Shown: positions 14,501-27,060 of the stretch, one piece after another
Numbering within the stretch: position 1 is the first letter of the stretch
Layout of the letters: each line of letters opens with the position of its first letter
From: Pomacea canaliculata
Taxonomy: Eukaryota > Mollusca > Gastropoda > Architaenioglossa > Ampullariidae
Assembly: GCF_003073045.1 (NCBI RefSeq)
Contig: NC_037593.1
Coordinates: 13,462,735-13,526,734, forward strand
DNA length: 64,000 nucleotides
Reading direction: 5' to 3'
The notes under the pieces: generated by a model
Told to the model about the DNA's origin: nothing
The model's input: only the letters and a program-made list of their open reading frames with translations
The model's database searches: none
Program-made: the position numbers and the translations under genes

Positions 14501-17500
14501 GTATTGTTTAAATAAAATGCAGACCTTTTTGGCCCCACTTACTGCCCTGTAGCACAATCTTAACCTTCCCCACTTACCCACAAATGACATTAACAGAAGA
14601 AAGAATCTCGAAATTTTTTTTTTAAAATAAGTTTTGGAGAAGGATGGGCAAAAGGCCAGAAGACAGTCAAATGCAGCATCCACTTCTAACTGGCAATGCT
14701 GCCTGGGACAAAGACTATAAGACTGAGATAAAAAAAATAATTCTGTTCAGGAGATGGGTAGGGATGTGTGTGATTAGATGCTTTGAATAATGATGCACAA
14801 AGTTTCTATCTCAAGCATATGAAAAAAAGCTTAAAACCAATATATATATATACACAATAATATGAAATAACAGAACCAGTGCACTGCACTTGTAAATAAA
14901 CTGTTACTTTATGCATTCAAAGCTGTGGAACCAGCAAAATATAATTCTGCAGTTATTGCCTACCATCTCAGAAATCACAAATGAACAAGAAGGAACATTT
15001 GGAAGTGGGGCCTTCCCTACCTGTCCCATCTGTGGCTGTGGTGGCAAAGATCCCATAACAGAAGGCAGAGATGCATAAGGAGGAGGGACATGGCTTGTTT
15101 TTGGAAAGCTATAGGCTGGATTTTCTCTCATTAGTGTATGGTACATCTGCAGGGCATCCATGACACGCTGATTCACCTCTACTAGTGCTGTATGCTTTCT
15201 GCGTGCAGAAAGCATTTTGACATCTTAATTAATAATAGAAGAACAATGTTTCAAATTTATGATCAGTGATTACAACTCAAAATTTGCATAATTTTCTTTC
15301 ATGCCAATGTTGATGCCATATATGTTTGATGTTATTGGATGTTGTTACATAATAGAAGGGAAAATATTTTACCTGTCTATTTTTTCCAACTCTGCATCAA
15401 TTAAGGGGCCCATTGCCTTGCATTGCTCTGAAGAAATAAAAATTATCACATTTAGCATGATGCACCAAACATAAATGGAGAAGCTGTACATTAATGCAAC
15501 AAAATTATTGTGTATGGTATTGATAAGGCAGAGAATGAATCATAGAAATAAAACTTGACACATTTAGTTAACTGCCTTGAAAAGTTAAAAAAATGTTTAC
15601 AAATTCAGAAAGAATGCATTTCTAGGCTAATACAAATCATATTTTGAAATGTCCTACCTTCTAGGCTTAACATCTCAGGAGTGTCAGGACATGTTTCTCC
15701 TGTGGGATCTGCATTCTGAATGAGGTTTAATACCTCATTTATCTTTGACTGCAAATGATTTAACAAATACCTGAATTTTATATACATCTTCCTAAAAACT
15801 CCTCTCAGCAAAATAATTAAAAACTGCTAGAAATAGTATTGCAAACTGAAAAACGCTACGAGATATGTAACATATGACTCAAGCAAATACAATAAGTGGA
15901 TGCTCCTCTTTGTTCAGCTGAAAAGTGTAGACTGCTGACATATTTGAAGCCAGGGAAAGTTTCCAAAGTAGAAGTTATGAGTGCAAAAGGAACCTTACAA
16001 CAATGCCAATAAAAGTGCAAAAATGCATCAGCACTCAGCATCAGCATGTTATAGTTACAGACATTATAATTAAAAAGATGTTGGCTCAAACTATTTTACT
16101 TCTGGCAGCTCTGGAAGAAGTCTTTGTGGTTTAACAACTGTTGGAATCCAAAGTAGGGTTGCAAAACATCCTCATGGAAACTTATGGAAAGAGTGGGAAG
16201 CAAGAAATGTAAAAAGGCAAGCCCCACTCCCCTACAAAAAGGTTCAATTGCTTTTTCCTCCAACCATTCTTGGCAAAACAAAGGTAAGAGTGAAGACAGG
16301 TAAAGGGGTAAAATGAGAAACTGTAATGGCTCAAATATTGTAAATGAACGAGAAAAGAAAAAGAGAGCTGGGATGAATCACCTCATCTATTTCAACTTCA
16401 TCAGGAAGGGGCTCCAAAGTCTTCACTTCTACTTCTTCACTGAACTGTACAGACTTTTTCTCTTTTGCTGCAGAGAAAGAAGAGAGAAGTTGGGAAATAG
16501 GTTTAGATGATGTCAGTTTTACAGCAAAAATTTTATAGTAGTTTGATAAAATATTGCTTTATATATACATACCAATCTCATTATCTTGTGACCGATGTTT
16601 TGAACATCTTTAAGGGGTTTTTCAGTTGTTGATAAATTATTTAAATGGCATAAAAATGCTTGAGTACCTTCATGAAAGTTGCGACTCTAATTGATGTTTT
16701 CATCCAAAAACATACAATTATTTTAAAAATAAAGTTACACAAGAACAAAGTCGTACACCAAAACTCTTGGGTTTTGTAGAAATGAATTATCTAAAGGATA
16801 ATGAAAGAGCTTGATATCTCAAGAGGTTTGGAGATATAAGCAGCCAAATATGGCACCACTCCCACATGAACTTCATAAACAAAGAAAATTGTCAACTTCA
16901 GCCCAAATAATGTTTCTACCGGGGTATCCTTCTTAAATAACCTGCAAAATTCTAGTGTTATAGCATAAGCCTAGCACAAATTTTTACATTAGAAACCCCC
17001 ACCCCCCAAAAAACACCCAAACAAACCAAAAGCTATAAAAATCTGCAAAATGTTGACCCAGGAAAACTTGAAAATAACTTCAAAACTATTTACAGCTTAA
17101 CCATTTCACTCATATAGTAAATCAATCTAGAGAAGGCAGATTCCAATAAAGTACACTGTCGGGCTTCATGTGATCACTGTGTGTATAACCAAGGCTCAAG
17201 TGAGCCATTTACAGTATAAGTGCGAGGCTTCAAAAGAAAATTGGCGAGGGTAGGTGTAAGAAATATTTATTTAGCATTAAAAACATATTTTTAACATAAA
17301 ACACGTGGCCCTAACACATTCTATATACGAAAGTGTCAAAATTTGATGTAAATTCAACGAGGTCACTCTAAAACTACTATTTTCTTGACCTGCTTCTAAC
17401 CATAATTTTGTACTTTATACGAAATAATTGAATCATAACAGTTGACTGGAAATGCATCAGCATACATAACTTACTTTCCTCTGGTTCAACACTAAGATCT

Positions 17501-20500
17501 GCAGTGACAAAGTTGGCAGGAAACAGACCTTCGCCACGATGGTTAAAACCTTTCCACCAGTTAGGATCACTTGAAACAGACGCAAATAAAACTTTGCTAA
17601 AATACAAAGTAAATATCTTATCTCCTAACCGACAGAAAGTCTCAGAATATCCTTTTCCTTTATCCATCTTCAATTGTGTCTCAGCATGGTGCATGTGTAC
17701 GTATATAAAAGCATTGCAATAAAGAAGCATACAAATATCTCTTTTATGCAAACATACATCTACACACTATAAATCAATAACAGTAGGTGCTGTAAACTAT
17801 CAAAAGCCCACACCTGTTAACAAATATAATAAAATATTTGAGCAAGTTTGACAAAGTCTTTAGGCAGCTGTCATAGGTTAAACATTCATTCATATTTGTC
17901 AGGTCTAAGAAACTTGCTGCAGTACTATTATGTTTAAGACAACACCTCTTACTAGCTCTGTCTAGAGAAAGCTGAAATATAGAAATATTCGAATACATGA
18001 TTGCTTTCCTCTTCCCATTTTAAAACATTATCTTAACTTCTATTCAAAAGTGCTTAGTCACCAAGCTAATTCCTTTTTAACATACCTATCATCAAGAACA
18101 CTTATTAGTTCTCCTCCTTTGAATGTCAGCTCATTATCCTCTGCAGCTTCAAAGTCATACAGAGCACGCACCTGTATTCATTAAAAAATAGCATAAATGT
18201 GGTGCACCATGTTATATGGACCACACCCCAAAGAATATCAGTCTCCTTGATATTGTAAATTGGTTTATATATTATTTTTTATACTTTGTTTTAGATTGAT
18301 TTTTATAAATCATAAAAACTTTTACGTTTAAAAATCTAAAATAATGTGTTATTGCTTGTGCAGAAGTACCTTTCTAATTTCCCGAGGCCTGGATTCATGC
18401 ACAGGTGGATAGCTGGAAGTGGGATACAAGGCTGATGTTTTGGGCTGTCCTTTATCAGCTTCTTGAAGAGACAGGGCAATGGCTGTAGGAAGATCAGTAA
18501 AGAAGTTAATTCTTCCTATCCAGTTCATACCACCAGATGCGAATGTCTTCATAGCTACAGCTCAATTGTATTGATTTGTTCTTATCAAATGAGTTAATAA
18601 AAACAATTAGCAAATGAAAAGCACATCCTAAAATTACCAAGTCACACAACAGATTTGGAAAAAGATAAAAAGCTTATTCCTGGCAGTTGAAATGAAATCC
18701 ACATCAGCTGTAATATAAAGTTTTTCATAAAGAGTTTAATTACCTTTGGCTATATCATCCTCTTCTTTTGCCACTTGTGAAGGATCAGATGACTTGGGCT
18801 GCAAAACATAAACTAGGAATTTAGTATATAAAATATTCTGGCAATAAGTTTATTGTACTATTCCCAGATCCGAGAAACTTTTTGATGATTAGGTTAATAG
18901 CAGGAAAAATAACTGCACATGGCTCGGATTTTCCTTCACGCAAATCATCATTTAAGTTGTAAATTACTGCTCTGTGTCTTTGTGATTTGCTAGCACAATA
19001 CAAAATACTTTTATACATGACAAGAGATAAATTTTTTTTTTCTTAAAGACTGTTTAGAGTATTTTTAAGTGGTGTAAAGAATTTACTCTTGTGGATCATT
19101 GAAAAAAGGGTAAACTTTTACTTGTATCCATAATTTTCCAAAACTAATTTGAAACAGTTTACTTTTATTTATACATATACTGATCATTTATGAAGTAAAA
19201 CTATTTGTTGAGCTACTTACTGCGACATCTGGGTCAGAAAAATCTGCTCCCTCTTTCTTTAAACTTTCATAAAATGAGGGAATCAGACTGAGAAGACAAA
19301 GAAACATATTGATATTATATGGTAATGGAAAGCTCAAGGACAGAGGTTTCCTTTATTGTATTAAAAGCATAATTACAACAAAAATCATTTGGTACATCCT
19401 GAACTTTTCTGCAAACTGACATCGCAGGAAGAAGAAAACTATCCGCAAACTTTAACAGTTTGAAAAGGTTGGATCACATTTCTCGTTCTTAAAGTTCAAC
19501 GAGTGGTACATATATAATTGAACATTTTCTTCTGCATTCCTTCTGACTATACTAAATCTTTAATTTGTGTATGGAGAAAGCATTGGGAAGAAAATTATTT
19601 TATCTACATGTTGTTTTAGTTTGGTTTTGTTTTACACCCTCCACAAAAAAAAAAAAAAAAAAAATGAAGAATGCTTAAGATAGATTTCAATGGGGGAAAG
19701 ACTTAAAAAAAACGAGTGTTAAAAGAAATGGAAACACTTTTGTTCTAAACCCACCAAGACTCTGGTCTCAGTTGACTCCACTCACAAAAATAGTTAAAAA
19801 AGGAGAGAAAATTTACAGATTAAAAACAGCAATATATGCACTCACAATTAATTAATCAACTGAATACAACAAGCATCAATAACTGTAAAATATTTAAAGA
19901 AAAGAAGGCCCACACAAGTTAAAAGCCTACTTAATATAAGGACCAAAATTCATTACCTCAGCGCAGCATCATCTTTGAATTCTGGCATCTCTGCCCATCT
20001 TTTTATCATAAACTTCAGCTTTTGGGCAACTTTTGGATGGGCCTGCATTATAATATGAATAATGTCAAATGTATCTGGACTACGTAAGCATGAAAGTAAA
20101 TACTGGCATATGTTATAAGCACAAGTACAGTGGAACCTCGGCTAACAACCACAATTCGTTCTGGAAAGTTGGTCGGTACCCAAAATGTTCGGTATCCAAA
20201 GCAATTTTCCCCATAAGAAATAAAGGAAATAGATTTAATTGGTTCCCAGCCTCTGTTGACTCTCTAATATATGAAAGTTACAGGCCACATAGCAGCACTT
20301 GTCCCTGGGTTTTTTTCTGCAAATCTTCGTAGATTTGCAGCGCCTTCTCACAAATAAACAACTCACCAATGTTAACATCTTCTGTTTCTAGTCTATATAC
20401 ACAAGCAACAACTTTTCTACTTCTTCCATTATTTGAGGCCTTTGCTTTGTTAAAGTACTCACTCCTTTCGAAACATTAGCTTCTTTAAGTCGAGATTGTC

Positions 20501-23500
20501 GACTTCGACATGCCGTATTAGGTGGCGATATTTGACACACACATGCCTCCTTCATACTTTGAAATCATTTCCTTTTTCAATTCAATTGTTGGCCGCTTTT
20601 CATTACCTTGCTGCTATTGCTCTTTTTTTGGAGCCATGATTGAGGGCTATATTATTAAAATAATGCACAAAAATAACTACATAAGAAGGATGTGCACAGA
20701 TGAAGATAACGAACGACCAATCGTAACTGCGTCTCGAGCACAAGTGATGCTGGTCGGTCACGTGTGGGAGACATGGCTGTTCGGTATCCGATGCAAATTT
20801 TTTACGAAATTTTTGGTTGTTATCCAAAATGTTCGCTATCCAAGTCGTTCGCTAGCCGAGGTTCCACTGTATGATTTAGTAACATCAAATACACAAAAAC
20901 ATGAATTACTTTCAGGGCTTCTGCTAAGGCTAAATTCTTTGGGGTCCCAGGGACCCCTTCTTCAGATTTTAAAAGGGTCCCTGTTCTTCGCCCAAGTTTG
21001 AATGGGACCCCATTGACGAAAATTGAAGGGGTCCTCCGAACTTTTAATGCGTACTGTACGCAATTTTTTGCGTAAGCAGAAGCCCTGACTTTATTTCCTT
21101 TCCCACACTCTTTCTTTAAATTCTCATGCTACTATACGCCTAATAATTGCACACTTTCATACAGTACTAATCAATGCTAAATAACAAAAACAGGCATAAA
21201 TAACAAAAAGAAAAATTGGTTACCTTCTGATTGATTAAGGTACGACACTCTGACACAAAGTCTCTAGAACAAATCTCTAAATGGAATGGGCGTCCACAGT
21301 TGTTCACACATGCGTCAAGCAACTGCAAAAAAAGAAGTAATAATATGCTTTTCTCCAAAATCCTTAGTTTTCTACTATTCTTCTACAGCTTGTGTTCCTG
21401 CTCACATGTCAGTATCAAAGGCATCCTAAACTGGCAAACCTACAAAAATAGTTTTAAACATACTGACTGTATTAACTTTAGTCAACTGTCAGCTATAGCC
21501 AACATGTGACCTTTTGTCCCTCCTGTTAACACTATAATGGATAGTTTTAGTAAAAATCCTAGATTCAGTGCGTTAAAGCCAGTTTACTCCTTAAATTAGC
21601 GTAAATATCAACAAATAAAAATATCCCCAAACACAGTTTAGGTAAAGCAAATTATTCCAGCATACAGTCTATTGTTGCATTCTAGACTTAATCACTTTTT
21701 ACCCATTGCACAGAACCTGCTGTAAAACATAACATGAAAACATTTCGTTGCATAGTGTTACCCCTCCCCCACCTCTCCAAAGATTTCTTTTCGATAAAAG
21801 TATGATGGAACCATTGATCGCTGCTGTTATAGAGCATTCTGAAGGTATTTCATGAGCTCCTTCATTAGCGTTGATTAATTAAAAACAGTCACGAGTGACA
21901 ATGAGAAGACAATTGATTTCATGACACTGCCCAAAACTGTCCTCCAGGAATGTATGCAGAGAGGATGTTGAAGGAGCAAACAGAGAAAGTTTTGGATAAG
22001 TAGTAACATCAAGGAGTAGACAGGCCATCAGCTGGGAGACCTAATGAACAAGGAGCAGAATAGGTCTGTCTGGTGTGCCTAAACCATTACTGCACCTCAT
22101 CACAGGATTTCCAGGTATTAGGGATGGTGCCAAGTGACCTTATAAGGACCTTCCATGCATTTGTAAGGACCTAAGTGACAGTCATCGATGCTTAAGTTTT
22201 TCTCATGTAAAGTCGGAAAGAGGTATTATTTATGAACCTTTGGTCTTCTCTATGTTCTGAAATACATGTATTACTATTCTAGTAATAAATAATCAAAGAG
22301 TTAATTTTGATGCCTATCTGCCATATTTAGATAACTTAAAATGTCTCTTTAGCATGCTGATAACATACATCGTTAATTTTAATGTTCCAAGTTTTCTAGA
22401 AATCTAAGTAATAATAATTGCAAGACCTGAAAGCCATTCTTTGGTGTAATCAGCTCATGTCTCTCTCTTACTCTCTCTCACACATACTCAAAAGGGGAGA
22501 AAGAGAGAAACAGAGCTATGCATAGTACTAGACGATCAAGGCTCTGGTTCAAAAAGAGAAAGTTTCTAAAGACCTTTTGAAAGAAAAGTGTTTTTTGCAA
22601 ATAGGGAGGGGCAACTAGTGTAGTATAGATGTGTAGACCAAACTTTTTTTTTTAATTAAGGTGACTACAAGGAACGCAAAGGCTTGGAGGAATGAAAGAG
22701 TGTGATCCTAATGCTAAACCAAAGATGGAATGAGTTGAAACTGTCAAGCATAGCAGTCCATTTATTTTTTTTAAACCTTTAATCCATAACACAAAGGCGT
22801 GTATCTTCTAGAAATACTTTCATGCGCTTCTTGTGTCCATCAATAAGCATGTGCTTCTTCAAAACACTTTTCCTCAATGACGAAAGATTCAAGGATATTC
22901 CGCAGGCAGCGCATCATGCACAATGTTTATCTTTAAAGTCTTTTATCAACCAGTCTTTATATTTTGCTTCATTAGCCCGTTCTCCTGAAAAGAACACTTC
23001 CCCGGCATTTTTTGAATCATCAAGAAGACAAAGAAATGTGGTCATCTGTCAAGACTAAAATCTTGCAAAATGTAAGTTCTCGTTGCGAACGAGACTTGGC
23101 AGTCGTGTGATTAAAATAGTGGTGTGGCGAAGAATCGTCTGTATTTTGCGCCAAAGTCAACTCCAAAAGTAAATTTGTTGAATTATAAAAGGCATGAAAA
23201 ATAAATCTGTGTTAATATTTTATTGATATAAGGACTTGTAAGGATAGGTAAGGACCCTGAGAACCCTGCATCATGTTTCCCCAATGATTGGTAACACTTA
23301 AGTGGCACAGTGAGTGAGAGAGAGAAGACATTGCAGAAAAGTGAGTTATAGAAAGGAAGTGGCTGAACAGAGGAATTGGGTACAATTCTACTAAAGAGAG
23401 GGGAGTGGAACTGAGCAGAATGAACAAAGGGGACTAGGGTGTAAAATTGTGAAGTGATTTCATTAAATTTGGTGATAGGGATAGTTTAGAGCTATGAATT

Positions 23501-24589
23501 GGTTCAAATTAGGACCAGACATTGTTGACCCACCATATCAAATTTATTCCAAAAAAATGTGTGCATGACAGACAAATTTAAAAAAAAAACAAACAACAGA
23601 TCATTACCGTCAAAGCCTGTTTGGCCACAAAAGGAACTTTATGATTCAGACGTTTGACAATGGACTTGAGACAGTCTCGGGCTCTGCAAATTCAAATATC
23701 ATCTAATTTCAGTGAGACATCATATAAAACAATTTCAATGTGGCTATTATTTTTTATGCAAAGTTATGTTTCTTATATAAAAAAAAATCATTCGAAATTG
23801 TATCTCTCTATTTTTCTATCCTATCAGTTATGATGGAAGTGACTTTAACTTTTATTTTCTTAAAGGCAATGGCTAGCTCTTCCCAATCTTTGCTTGAATA
23901 GTCTGTCTTACCCATTTGGCTGGCGCCCAACTTTCTCACATATGTCGAGGATCAGACTCCAATCTTCACTTGTACTAAATTCATGTGTTGCCTTTTCTGA
24001 AAAATATATATATAAATTCTCAAAATACTGTTTATATCGTAGTTATCTGAACACGATTATATAGTAATTATTATATCTTTAGCATGTCTATATTAAGATA
24101 TTGCTCTCATTTGAGTGAACAAAAATACTGATCACTGCACATCAGAAGTCTTAACATTTTAACATCAATATGTGTGTATGTGTTAAGGCTATCAAGAAAA
24201 CGTCACAATTCTCTACAACCCCTACTGGTCAACTGACCATAAACGAATGACTTTCAACGGCAACAGATCCGTGTAATTACTTCATTCATTTTCATACTCG
24301 ATGATTCTTCTAGACACATTTGTTTGTTACTTTGTTTTTTGAAAATCGTTAAACTTCTATTTTATTTTACACAGAATTTAAGGGTATTCTAATAACAGAG
24401 TGAAATCATAAATCCCAATGACAGTAATGATACCGACACAGCTTTCTCAGCTGTACTTCACCCCGGAAAATAACCATCGTCACTTGATCGGATGCCTTAT
24501 AATTTACCTCAAACACGTTCTTTGACATAATTTTGGGTAAACTTACCGACTTCGGGGTCGAAAGGAGAAGCATTCGCAAAAAGAGGCAT
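11549..24589 (-). CDS. STAM: signal transducing adapter molecule (STAM): VHS-UIM-SH3-GAT ESCRT-0 subunit
   Basis: Model: complement(join(11549..11876, 14265..14383, 15021..15198, 15373..15427, 15658..15748, 16382..16467, 17475..17569, 18086..18171, 18370..18482, 18744..18798, 19221..19287, 19957..20042, 21224..21322, 23608..23683, 23912..23996, 24547..24589)). This gives 16 exons and 553 aa, all junctions in phase; vertebrate STAMs are about 525-540 aa. The start [18 protein letters not shown] matches the family N-terminus. Domains: VHS about 1-145 ([34 protein letters not shown]); ubiquitin-interacting motif about 163-183 ([16 protein letters not shown]); SH3 about 208-262 ([21 protein letters not shown]); GAT/coiled coil about 295-375 ([15 protein letters not shown]). 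A Pro/Gln/Ser-rich tail follows. Known role: with HRS it forms ESCRT-0 on early endosomes, binds ubiquitinated cargo and recruits deubiquitinases. The catalogue of domains is complete, with no truncation. Confidence 0.96.
20128..20869 (-). mobile_element. internally deleted pogo/Tigger-like DNA transposon with transposase remnant
   Basis: The ends are perfect 17-bp inverted repeats (CAGTGGAACCTCGGCTA), and the similarity continues imperfectly inward (AAAATGTTCG, GGTATCC/GCTATCC). The TA dinucleotides at 20126-20127 and 20870-20871 fit the TA target duplication of Tc1/mariner-pogo elements. On the minus strand from about 20637 a decayed reading frame resembles the CENP-B-type N-terminus of Tigger transposases: MAPKKEQ, then [17 protein letters not shown], then [11 protein letters not shown], interrupted by stops and frameshifts. 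Only about 740 bp remain, so the DDE catalytic domain is missing and the copy cannot move by itself. It sits in the STAM intron between exons at 19957..20042 and 21224..21322. Confidence 0.8.
20913..21087. mobile_element. 175-bp MITE with 5-bp target duplication
   Basis: Inverted ends CAGGGCTTCTGCTAAGGC (left) and CAGGGCTTCTGCTTACGC (right, reverse complement) match at 16 of 18 positions. They are flanked by perfect 5-bp direct repeats ACTTT (20908-20912 and 21088-21092). The interior has GGGGTCCC/GGGACCCC palindromic words and no ORF. CAG ends suggest a hAT-like lineage, but a 5-bp rather than 8-bp duplication is unusual. It starts 43 bp from the end of the Tigger-like element in the same STAM intron. 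Confidence 0.65.
21323..23607 (-). other. STAM intron 3 with transposon debris
   Basis: This 2.3-kb intron separates two VHS-coding exons. Apart from the BED-finger relic and flanking AAGGACC-type repeats it holds only AT-rich sequence with short CT-rich runs (around 22460). No conserved ORF or RNA gene was recognised. Confidence 0.5.
22810..23010 (-). pseudogene. decayed hAT-like transposase N-terminus (BED-like zinc finger)
   Basis: On the minus strand a broken frame begins MPGKCSFQE. After a frameshift it continues with [13 protein letters not shown], then a CxxC pair (CAAC, preceded by an in-frame stop), then [14 protein letters not shown]. The CxxC...HxxxxxH arrangement after an MPGKC start is characteristic of N-terminal fingers of invertebrate hAT-type transposase proteins. 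About 260 bp upstream the sequence reads CAGGGTTCTCAGGGTCCTTA (from 23268 leftward), a plausible element end. Degenerate AAGGACC words near 22130-22180 may belong to the other end. No catalytic core was found. It lies within a STAM intron. Confidence 0.45.
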
Positions 24590-24656
24590 ATTTCAATGAT
24601 GACAACAATAGTATTCCTCTCCTCTAGCTTTACTCTTCACTTTCCGATTTTTAATT

Positions 24657-24708
24657 ACGCATGCGCTAAAACCTTGACGTCATTGAATGTCTACTTGTTT
24701 ACTTCCGG
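24657..24708 (-). promoter_or_regulatory. STAM core promoter motif cluster (CRE, ETS, NRF1-like)
   Basis: Within about 120 bp upstream of the STAM start codon lie a perfect palindromic CRE TGACGTCA (24675-24682), an ETS core ACTTCCGG (24701-24708) and ACGCATGCGC (24657-24666), close to the NRF1 half-palindrome. There is no TATA box. Such a cluster is typical of a TATA-less housekeeping promoter. The motif matches are seen; the function is inferred. Confidence 0.5.
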
Positions 24709-25885
24709 CGAAAGGCGCGTGATGCGGTCAGAGCACAGTATGTTACAAATGTTTCTTTGATAACGACCATATTTTACAAGTCTACCAAATAAAAGTAACG
24801 AATTCTTTTAGATGTTAAAATAATTCCTTGTAGAACGGTTTTTGTATGTTTTAGAACAAATTCGAAAGTAGAGCTACTGTCGAAACGCAGTGAAATGCGA
24901 ACGCTGACTCAGCATATGACGATAAGCTCTCTGACACTGCAAATAACTATGACTCATAAAAGTTTAAAAGTCTCGTGCGCATGATAAGGTACGCACTTCA
25001 AAGCTTGCTATAATTCGAAAGAAATGATAATTACTTATACTGGACGATACAATTATTTTAATAGCTCGGATTATTTCCATCACAGTAACTCGTAAAGAGC
25101 ATCGCCCCCAAGGCAGATACTAGCAGAATGTCCCAAACTCGCTAAGATTTATTATTTTAATTATTGCGCTTGTATAATCTTGAAAATAGAAAGGATAACA
25201 AATATTAAGGTATTGTTGTAAATCCCAAAAAGATTAAATATTTATTTCTACAGATTTGACATGACTGGATTTGTTTAAGAGCCAGCATGCAACGCCTGTA
25301 CCTCCTACAGCTCTGTCATCCTCAGTCGGTTCTATCATGGAAAGTCTCATCACTTTTTCTTTCATCTCTTCGTTCCACAGCCTCTATCTAGTGAACAGGA
25401 ACAGTTTTGTCTCCCTTGTTTGTTCCAATATCACCGGAATAAGGCAGAGAGACTAGGCAGCCTTTTGTCATCAGCAAATCCTTAGGAAGGCATCCTGTAT
25501 CCTCTGTATTTCTGATCATGTACTGACATGTGAGTTTTCACTCTTATAGTCTGGCTGTAATAATGCAATGCCTGTATGTATGCATCGTCACCGCAACTCA
25601 TTCATTCCACGTGCCATGTACTTGTCACCGTCATTAGTTTATATAGGTATTTTATCAATAGGAAAGCAACACTACAACAAAGGTTAGTAAAAACAGAATG
25701 TCATTTATTGAAGTAGTTTTAAAAAAGTAAAGTGTTTTAACAGCGGTCAACTCCCCACTCTTCCTAGCACTCCATACTTCCAGTTCACCCTTGAGCTTGT
25801 TCTTTTCTAATTCAAAGTTTTGTAAGTAGCGCACATAGGGAGTTGGGAAGCAGGAGAAGACTGTTCCGAAGTGACAGGTTGGTGT

Positions 25886-27060
25886 TTATTGCAGAAGCAC
25901 AGGTGTGATAAGTGTGTCACTGTTCCCCCAGCCACAGAGAACGTCAAGGATGAGACCACCACCAGCCAGCGCCACACAAATAAGAGCCACAAAGTTGCAA
26001 CCCAGACTCCAGTCAGCATGCACCGATTGACCTCCTAAGATGTCCTTGTCATCGTTCATATTTTCAAGGAACAGTATGCAGGTGATCAGGATGAAGAACG
26101 CTGAAAAGAAAAAAAAAAAAAAGGAGAAAATTACTTTAAAATAATTATGAGAAGAAATCGGTTGCTTTTATTGATCTCCACAGTGTAGGAGGGTAGGGTA
26201 TTGGTGTTTGACGCCGAGCCAGTAACTAAGCTATGTCACGGCAAGTAGCTGCCCCTGCAAACAGCGCGCCTGAGACGAGATCCGAACCCAGGCATTGTAT
26301 TGATAACAGACGCTAATCACTGTGTCACCAAACTGCCCACAGAGCACCTGTTGATCTTGTATGCAAACCAGTAACCCATTGGTCTTTTTAATTTACTGTA
26401 ATGTGTTACGACATTAAACCCATAACACCCTTCCAGGCCTTCCGTCCAAAACGTTTCTGTCGATACAGGCTGCTCACACTCAGCAGCCCCAAACGCTAAC
26501 GTATGCATGTCGAAGAGGTTGGGGATGGTGCAGGAGAAGGGAATACCCGAGATAAAGCAGGTGGCGAGCGATGCTAGGCCAGCGAGGCGCCGCCTGGTGT
26601 ACAGGAAGATGACGAAGATGACGAGGGCTGCGACGAGAATCACCAACGCCAGACAGTCCATGGCCTGCACCGTCTGCATCCAGTCTGTACAAACCAATCA
26701 CATTCTTGCCTGTCAGCAGAGGTGGCGCCAACAAAATTTGTAATGGATACAGTTTAAACTCTACCTCACAACGACTTTATTCAAACGCAAATCTTACAGG
26801 ATCACAAAATATGTAGAAAGTTTCCCACATTTACCTCTTCTAACCTTCTGAACGTAATCATCAGTCCACGGATAGCAGCGATGGGTGGTGTTTCCCACAA
26901 AGCAGGCTTCCCAGATCCCTGCATGAAGACTCCAGTCATCCTCTATCTTGGAGCTCATCCAATAGTGTGTGCCGAAAGACACGAAGAACAACACGATCCC
27001 TAGAGTAAAACTTGGTGCGCTTATCTTCATCGGGAGGGAGAGCTGTAGTAGTCTCTCCAT
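25886..27060 (-). CDS. claudin/PMP22-like four-transmembrane protein
   Basis: Model: complement(join(25886..26100, 26547..26684, 26835..27060)), 192 aa, phases consistent. TM1 is about 15-33. The first extracellular loop carries the claudin-family signature: W34, GIW (48-50), C53 and C62, with a sequon NTT. TM2 (about 84-104) is followed by a basic turn RRR (106-108), TM3 (about 110-133), an acidic second loop and TM4 (about 157-176). Length and topology fit claudin/PMP22/EMP/TMEM47-type proteins, which organise cell junctions or modulate channels at the plasma membrane. The exact subfamily is unclear. The start could be M1 (27060) or M11 (27030). The stop TAA overlaps an AATAAA (25885-25890), though a later AATAAA-like site near 25703 is a more likely mRNA end. 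Confidence 0.8.
26170..26343 (-). mobile_element. tRNA-derived SINE
   Basis: Read on the minus strand, the head GGGCAGTTTGGTGACACAG carries a pol III A-box-like segment and, about 45 bp on, GGGTTCGGATCTCG resembles a B box. The tail TTGCCGTGACATAGC followed by GGCGTCAAACACCAATACCC is also found in the copy at 40640-40817. It lies in the intron between exons 2 and 3 of the claudin-like gene. The tRNA-like head does not fold to an intact tRNA, so this is a retroposon and not a tRNA gene. Confidence 0.6.

Noticed and set aside
26317..26546. read-through of the claudin-like exon 2 into its intron
   Set aside because: The donor at 26545-26546 gives a continuous third transmembrane helix when joined to exon 3, whereas read-through overlaps a SINE.
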